From an uncultured Bacteroidales bacterium (GTDB taxonomy: Bacteria > Bacteroidota > Bacteroidia > Bacteroidales > P3): a stretch of DNA of 64,000 bases. This document shows, piece by piece, positions 63,173-64,000 of this stretch. The stretch lies in contig ONFR01000001.1 in assembly GCA_900317125.1 (NCBI GenBank), positions 124,001 to 188,000 on the forward strand. Reading direction: 5' to 3'. The notes beneath the pieces were generated by a model that ran no database searches, was not told the DNA's origin, and saw only the letters and a program-made list of their open reading frames with translations. The position numbers and the translations under genes were made by a program. Position 1 is the stretch's first letter. Each line of letters opens with the position of its first letter.

Positions 63173-64000
63173 TTAGGTTTTTCTTTGCTTCTGATTCCTC
63201 TGCCATTGGGAGTGGCGGATGCGGCTGAGGGCGGTGTGCTTGGTGAGACGCTTGAAGGCGGTGGGGTCAGCGTCGGCAAGGGCTTCTAACTGCGCTTTGC
63301 GCTCGTCGGTGAGGGTATAGCGCACTTCGGCTGTCTGGTTGTAGGGACAGACTAGTTGGCAGATGTCGCAGCCAAAGGCATAGCCGGAGAGCCGTATGTC
63401 AGGCGGAAGGGTTTCGGCTCGGTTCTCGACGGTATGGTAGGAGGCACAACGATTGGCGTCTAGCAAGGGAATGCTTGAATGCGGGAATTCGTTAATGCTT
63501 GAATGTGTTAATTCGTTAATGTGTGAATGCGTTAGTGCTTTATTACTCCCTTCGGTCGTGACCATGCTTTGGCTCGGCATAGCAAACGAGTTTGCTATGC
63601 TCTCGCTTAGCGCATGGTTACTCCCTTCGGTCGTGACCATGCTTTGACTCGGCATAGCAAACGAGTTTGCTATGCTCTCGCTTAGCGCATGGTTACTCCC
63701 TTCGGTCGTGACCATGCTTTGGCTCGGTATAGCAAACGAGTTTGCTCTGCTCTCGCTTAACGCATGGTTTGGGCAGGCGTCGACACAGGCGCGGCAGTCG
63801 CCACAGCGGTTCTCTATCGGGGTGTCGTAGCTGTCGGCAGGGGAGGGGGTGACGAGCTCGCCAATGTTGCAGTAGGAGCCAAGGACGGTATTGACAAGGA
63901 GGGTGTTTCGCCCTATCCAGCCAAGACCGGCGCGACGGGCCCACTGCTTGTCGCTGATGGGGACGGTGTCGACACAGGGCTTGGCTTCAAAGTCGGGGTA
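63173..64000 (-). CDS. queG: Epoxyqueuosine reductase, C-terminal part, with in-frame repeat insertion
   Basis: An open frame of 275 residues that runs off the right edge; the N-terminus lies outside. QueG reduces epoxyqueuosine to queuosine in tRNA with cobalamin and two 4Fe-4S clusters. Visible: WARRAGLGWIGRNTLLVNTVLGS, then the first ferredoxin knot CGDCRACVDACPNHAL, and later LDANRCASYHT and FGCDICQLVCPYNQ. Between the two is an insertion of about 95 residues in frame that ordinary QueG lacks: three copies of a 25-residue unit (63545-63769) and a Thr/His/Ser-rich stretch (63466-63541). If folded, it adds a long loop near the cluster; alternatively the gene is being lost. Confidence 0.9.
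   Translation of the reverse strand, partial: YPDFEAKPCVDTVPISDKQWARRAGLGWIGRNTLLVNTVLGSYCNIGELVTPSPADSYDTPIENRCGDCRACVDACPNHALSESRANSFAIPSQSMVTTEGSNHALSESIANSFAMPSQSMVTTEGSNHALSESIANSFAMPSQSMVTTEGSNKALTHSHINELTHSSINEFPHSSIPLLDANRCASYHTVENRAETLPPDIRLSGYAFGCDICQLVCPYNQTAEVRYTLTDERKAQLEALADADPTAFKRLTKHTALSRIRHSQWQRNQKQRKT
63466..63541. repeat. AT-rich word repeats in frame inside queG
   Basis: Words such as attcgttaatgcttgaatg and gtgttaattcgttaatgtg, the same set as in the gene-free tracts at 25104-25212 and 50085-50157. On the coding strand they encode LTHSHINELTHSSINEF-like sequence. Confidence 0.75.
63545..63769. repeat. Three 75-bp palindromic repeats in frame inside queG
   Basis: Copies at 63695-63769, 63620-63694 and 63545-63619. 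Each begins with codons for NHALSES and ends MVTTEGS. Copies 2 and 3 carry a 24-bp near-perfect palindrome (gcatagcaaac, spacer ga, gtttgctatgc; 63577-63600 in copy 3). Copy 1, next to the natural ACPNHAL, has two mismatches in it. Confidence 0.9.

Noticed and set aside
63545..63769. CRISPR-like array
   Set aside because: Repeats are directly adjacent 75-bp units without unique spacers and lie inside a continuous queG frame.

Overview
The window looks like a chromosome segment from the order Bacteroidales; I cannot assign a genus. Evidence: repeated Bacteroidota-type -7 boxes (TAnnTTTG) before genes on both strands, a C10 peptidase with a T9SS-type C-terminal sorting domain, a bamD-rpoZ-coaBC gene order, many lipoproteins with Bacteroidota-like lipoboxes, and porin/imelysin/di-heme oxidoreductase genes. 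A GC-richer core of housekeeping and envelope genes (about 9.4-49.8 kb) is flanked by two visibly AT-richer accessory islands (about 1-9.1 kb and 50.25-63.17 kb). || Left island (1-8322, minus strand): an operon read from an XRE repressor through a small unknown protein, a 1327-aa UPF1-like SF1 helicase, a 793-aa winged-helix/PLD-like protein, and a 211-aa protein that looks like a DUF1257-DUF2997 (Ycf35-like) fusion, to a Ycf46-like AAA+ ATPase cut off by the window start. A palindromic operator overlaps the promoter. I know no named defence system with this composition and treat it as the best candidate for an undescribed one. HTH/recombinase-like gene remnants lie beside it (8564-9065). || Core, minus strand: LolA-like protein, C10 peptidase, DUF819 transporter-like protein, UvrA, lytic transglycosylase, CoaBC, RpoZ, BamD. 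Core, plus strand: GuaA, LysM/periplasmic-binding lipoprotein-like protein, LpxC, LpxA, small lipoprotein. Then a minus-strand operon (porin, imelysin, di-heme oxidoreductase, CcsBA cytochrome c synthase) that looks like an iron/heme-redox unit, a GH29 fucosidase (+), an M16 peptidase, O-antigen-ligase-like protein, CtpA peptidase and CPA2 antiporter (-), then porin, Gate-domain membrane protein, tandem DUF3667 proteins, a ferredoxin-start minigene, a lipocalin-like lipoprotein and a hexapeptide acyltransferase (+), a TPR protein (-), and a B12-type radical SAM protein plus a small membrane protein (+). || Right island (50304-62830, plus): PLD-SNF2 helicase, AlbA_2 ATP-binding regulator with eight TTEK repeats, Eco57I-class methylase, RecF/SMC-like ATPase, KAP-like NTPase and RhuM, followed by a scar of a second AlbA_2-methylase junction. 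The composition suggests a methylation-linked restriction or anti-phage locus; BREX and DISARM hallmarks are absent. The window ends in queG (-), whose reading frame carries three 75-bp palindromic repeats. || Across the window there is a repeated pattern of short AT-rich word repeats and palindromic elements, some between genes and some in frame inside genes (lysM-like, M16, queG).
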